Origin: Desmodus rotundus
Taxonomy: Eukaryota; Chordata; Mammalia; Chiroptera; Phyllostomidae
Direction of reading: 5' to 3'
Length of the DNA: 64,000 nt
Assembly: GCF_022682495.2 (NCBI RefSeq)
Contig: NC_071387.1
Span: 200,362,143 to 200,426,142, forward strand
Below the pieces are notes generated by a model. The model did not search any database. It had not been told where the DNA came from and was given only the letters and a program-made list of their open reading frames with translations. The translations under genes were made by a program, and so were the position numbers. Shown piece after piece: positions 60,783 through 64,000 of the stretch; the stretch's first letter is position 1; each line of letters begins with the position of its first letter.

Positions 60783-61077
60783 CAAATAACTTTTTAAAGA
60801 AATGAAAAACTTTAAGCTTATGCCATTAATTCTTACTGTGGGAATTCTCTGGGTTTTCACACTCAAGGAATGAGGGTGATTGGCACCTACTGACTGAGAG
60901 AAGGGGTCATCTCTATGAAGTGTCTAACTAGGTCTCCTGCCATCCACTTACCCATGTCCTTTCCTTCCTCACCTTCCCTTCACCTTAATGTCCAGTAGTC
61001 TTCTCACCCTGTGTGTACTATATTCCCAGTGTGTTTAGTTAAATAATCAAGTTATTTCAAAAAGTCAACATGCCTTC

Positions 61078-61505
61078 TGCATTAGAGTTCTCCAGAGCAA
61101 ACAGTAAGGGATATATGGAGATGTGTGTGTGTGTGTGTGTGTGCAGGCTCACAAGACTGTGGGGCTGGCAAATGTGAAATCTGTAGAGCAAGAGCGAGGC
61201 TGGAAATAGAGGTTAGAGTAGATATTGTAGTCTTGAGTCCCAATTCCACAGGGCAGGCCAGGCAGTCCAGAAACCCAAGCAGGGTTTCTATGTTGCATTC
61301 TTGAGATAGAATTACTTCTTCAGGGAATCTCAGTCTTTGCCTTTAAGTCCTTCATCAGATGGGATGCAGCCTGCCACATTATGGAGGGTAATCTGTTTTA
61401 CTCAAAGTCTACTGTTTTAAAGTTGGCTGTGTCTCTTTAAAAGACATCTTTAGACTAGTGTTTGCCCAGACGAGTGGTTACCATGGGGACACATGAAGTC
61501 ACCAT
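61078..61505. repeat. Old interspersed repeat with (TG)n
   Basis: Landmarks 'attagagttctccagagcaa', a TG run at 61123-61143, 'cacaagactgtggggctggc', 'cacattatggagggtaatct' and 'tttactcaaagtctactg' recur in many mammalian genomes. I recognise the pattern as an ancient repeat but cannot assign its family safely. Confidence 0.5.
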
Positions 61506-63254
61506 CACACTTTCCTAAAAGACCTGTCACTGAGGGTTGACGCCAAATCTGAGTTGGCCTAGAAGACATATATTATACTTTGCTAAAAATGATGATTATG
61601 TTTGAAATAAAGTTATAACTTGAGTTACTAAACTCATTTGCATGTTTTCTTTGGCTCTATATAATATCCATATACAAAAATAATACAAATCAGTAGGTCC
61701 ATTCAAGTAGCTGCTTCTAGGTCAATATTGATTACTAATTTACCGTTTGGTTACCAGGCAAGTAAATCAAAACAATTAGAAAGATTGGGAATTTAGACAC
61801 AAACATTTTTTTGATTATTTACAGATTTATGGCCCTGAGGTAAATAAAGTTCTTTTTCAAAACGTGAGATACCCTGGTATAGAAGAAGCTCTAAGCCAAC
61901 TATGATATATCTGTGCAACGGAATACTAAGTACTTGTATGGATTCTACCTAAGGAGATTTCACACACATATGTGAAAAACTGTTCAAAGTGTTTGAACAT
62001 ATCAAGTCTTTTGCTGGTTTTAAATGCTGTGGCTCTGTCTCTCTAAATTCTCAAACCCCTCCCCGCCCCTACCACCACCTCTACCCTCAGACAATAAAAT
62101 TAAATGTAAGAGCAATACTCATCAGAGACAGCAAAGAGAAACTTGGAGTCTAGTATGAGCTTTGTTTCACTAAGATGGTAAAACAGTAAAAGCAAAAGTG
62201 AGTGTTATCTTGTGAGAAAACAGAGCTGCTGGAAAAGAGACACGGACAGCACGGGTGTGAGAGTGCCGGGTGGAGATGACCCCACAGGGTGTCTCTGTGT
62301 GTGCGACACAAGCTCTCCGGGTTTGCTCGTGTGGAGATGAGGCTGCTAGGGAAGGGTGTTCAGGCTGTGCACTGCCCAGAGCGCTCTGTCTAATGGTGTA
62401 CCATTTACATGGCAAATTGACATTCACTATGAAAGCAGGCAGGGCAGGCAGAGATGCTCAGTCCTCTGACAGGGTCCTGGAGCTTCGAGGAGACCCCTTC
62501 TTCCAGATCCCTGCCCCGCGCACACAAGGCCTGCGAGCATTTCACAGAGTGAGCACATGAAGATGTATGACACACCCACAGCTCCGGGGGATGCCCTGCC
62601 CCATCCAAATCCCCAGATCTCACACGCCCAGGGCTTTTATGGGTCCACATTCTGTAGCCCCCGCAGACTCTAAGCCTGACAGCCTCGTTTGAGGGGCATG
62701 GAGGAGATACAGGGTGTGCACACAGCCGGTAGCATGGGCCCCTGTAAAGGGGGCTCGTGAGAGCCCCTAGGGGCTTTAGAAAACACCTCTGTGAACAGAG
62801 GATGAGAAGCGGTGGAGGTGTGTCCCACAGTCGCATCTTCTGATTCCTAATGTGACTTTTCACTAATAGGACTGTCATTTAATTAAATTCAAACTGGATG
62901 CTCCTGATGGAACTCAGAGCCAGCACTCCCCGGCAGCCATGTGCCTCCTCACTATTTCCCCATCTTCATTGGTCTAGAGGGAAAGCTTCCCGCCTTCCCA
63001 CTTTTCCTGGCAGGGTAAATTTACATAATTGTCCAGGTCATGCAAGAATAAGTGAACGTGTTTAAATGTTGTTTGAGGAATGAGCATCTTTTTCAAATGG
63101 GCTCAGAAACAACATTTACGCTAGAGGCAGACATATGGGGAGAGTGCCTGAACAGGCCAGTGGGAGGTAACGGGGCCCAGAAACAAAAGCTACACGAAGA
63201 AGAGTGACAGAATTGAATTTAACTCCTCTTAAAAACCATCCCACGGGGACCTGA

Positions 63255-63380
63255 ATAAAAACTAACCAACCTCTCTGAGACTCAATTTCCTCATCAGTAG
63301 AGTAGCCAAGTGAATGTCGATGGCAGATGGCGTAAGCAAAGCACTTGGCACTTAGTAGGTATATAATCAATATTATTCTT
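63255..63380 (+). repeat. MIR SINE
   Basis: Sense order: 'actcaatttcctcatcagta', 'agcaaagcacttggcactta', and 'gtaggtatataatcaatatt'. Confidence 0.75.
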
Positions 63381-64000
63381 CCCTTAATTCTTCCTTTATC
63401 TTCCTTGGGAGATGGGGATGGAACAAGAAGCTCAGTTCCAGAGGTTTTGTTGATAATGTGATTCTTAATGATTCCCTTGAAAGAAGGGCAAGACGTGGTG
63501 TGGCTGGTGTGAAAGGGTTGACAGGATTCTCTGTTGGCCTGTTTGTCTATGCCTGTCCCTTTCCTGCTTCTTCCCTTTAGAGCATTGTCCCTCTATCTGG
63601 TGCATCTAAGGAATCACCTTCCCCTTTCATGAGACAGCCAAGGGTAAAGAACGAGCCACTCCTCTTTTACGGGATCTCTGGAGCAACGCAGGAGAAACGT
63701 GGACACTTCGGCAAGCTGATGGCAACATGTGGGCCAAACTCCACCACACGAGTCGGTTTTACTGGGCCAGCAAGTCAGTCTTAAAGTCCAGCTCAGATGG
63801 CCCAGAATCAGCTCAGCCTAATGAGTGAAAGTTTGATTCTCTCATTAACCACGGGTTTAGGTTAGATTTTAACCTGTGTGTCCTCCCATCTCTGTCTGAG
63901 GTCATCCAGGCAGAAAAGTCACCACCCCATCCCTAGATAACTAACCTCACAGGCTTCGTGAAGGAGCAGCTAAGAGGCCAAGACAGGGAAGGCTCCGGTC

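Larger units (their letters stand above)
60319..64000 (+). other. IL7R: IL7R intron 3 (partial)
   Basis: It holds an antisense L1 3' end, an old interspersed repeat with a TG run, and a MIR. I looked for the exon 4 start (Val-Lys-Pro-Glu-Ala-Pro in human) and did not see it. Stretches 61.5-63.2 and 63.4-64.0 kb are unclassified. Confidence 0.7.

Noticed and set aside
62405..62878. 157-codon minus-strand frame in IL7R intron 3
   Set aside because: No similarity recognised and no conserved features; treated as chance.
60319..64000. IL7R exon 4
   Set aside because: The expected start (Val-Lys-Pro-Glu-Ala-Pro in human) was not found; it probably lies beyond the window.

Overview
This window is vertebrate nuclear DNA from a mammal, almost certainly a bat of the suborder Yangochiroptera. 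Coding sequence is limited to short exons with canonical AG/GT borders. Three insertions are tRNA-derived SINEs that match the bat VES family, and several L1 3' ends are of the bat type. These young insertions sit on a background of old mammalian MIR, L2, hAT-Charlie and L1M debris. No bacterial, viral or plasmid gene is present.

Layout. Bases 1 to about 17.1 kb hold the 3' end of SPEF2 (sperm flagellar protein 2) on the + strand. Four exons are visible (3901-4069, 10179-10418, 10576-10698, 16998-17087 ending in TGA), and their codon phases join cleanly. SPEF2 introns carry a processed RIDA pseudogene (7519-8427) with a perfect 14-bp target-site duplication, a twin-primed L1 nested in an older repeat (1508-2249), a perfect 15-bp inverted repeat (4393-4430), and a 405-bp GGAA/GGGA satellite. 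Bases 17.1-46.1 kb are intergenic; I see only repeats and unclassified sequence there. From about 46.1 kb the first three coding exons of IL7R (interleukin-7 receptor alpha) run on the + strand: signal peptide (46219-46300), then most of the first extracellular domain (50487-50625 and 60161-60318). Exons 4-8 lie beyond the right edge.

The order SPEF2 then IL7R in the same direction matches the human 5p13 locus, so this is a conserved syntenic block. The two genes are unrelated in job (sperm axoneme assembly; lymphocyte cytokine signalling) and only share a neighbourhood. Three VES SINEs lie within about 3.5 kb of IL7R exon 1 on either side, while none was noticed in the first 42 kb.

I found no previously undescribed biological system. 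The most informative observations are the transposition scars with exact duplications, loss of one N-glycosylation sequon in the bat IL-7R alpha, and the nested repeat order.
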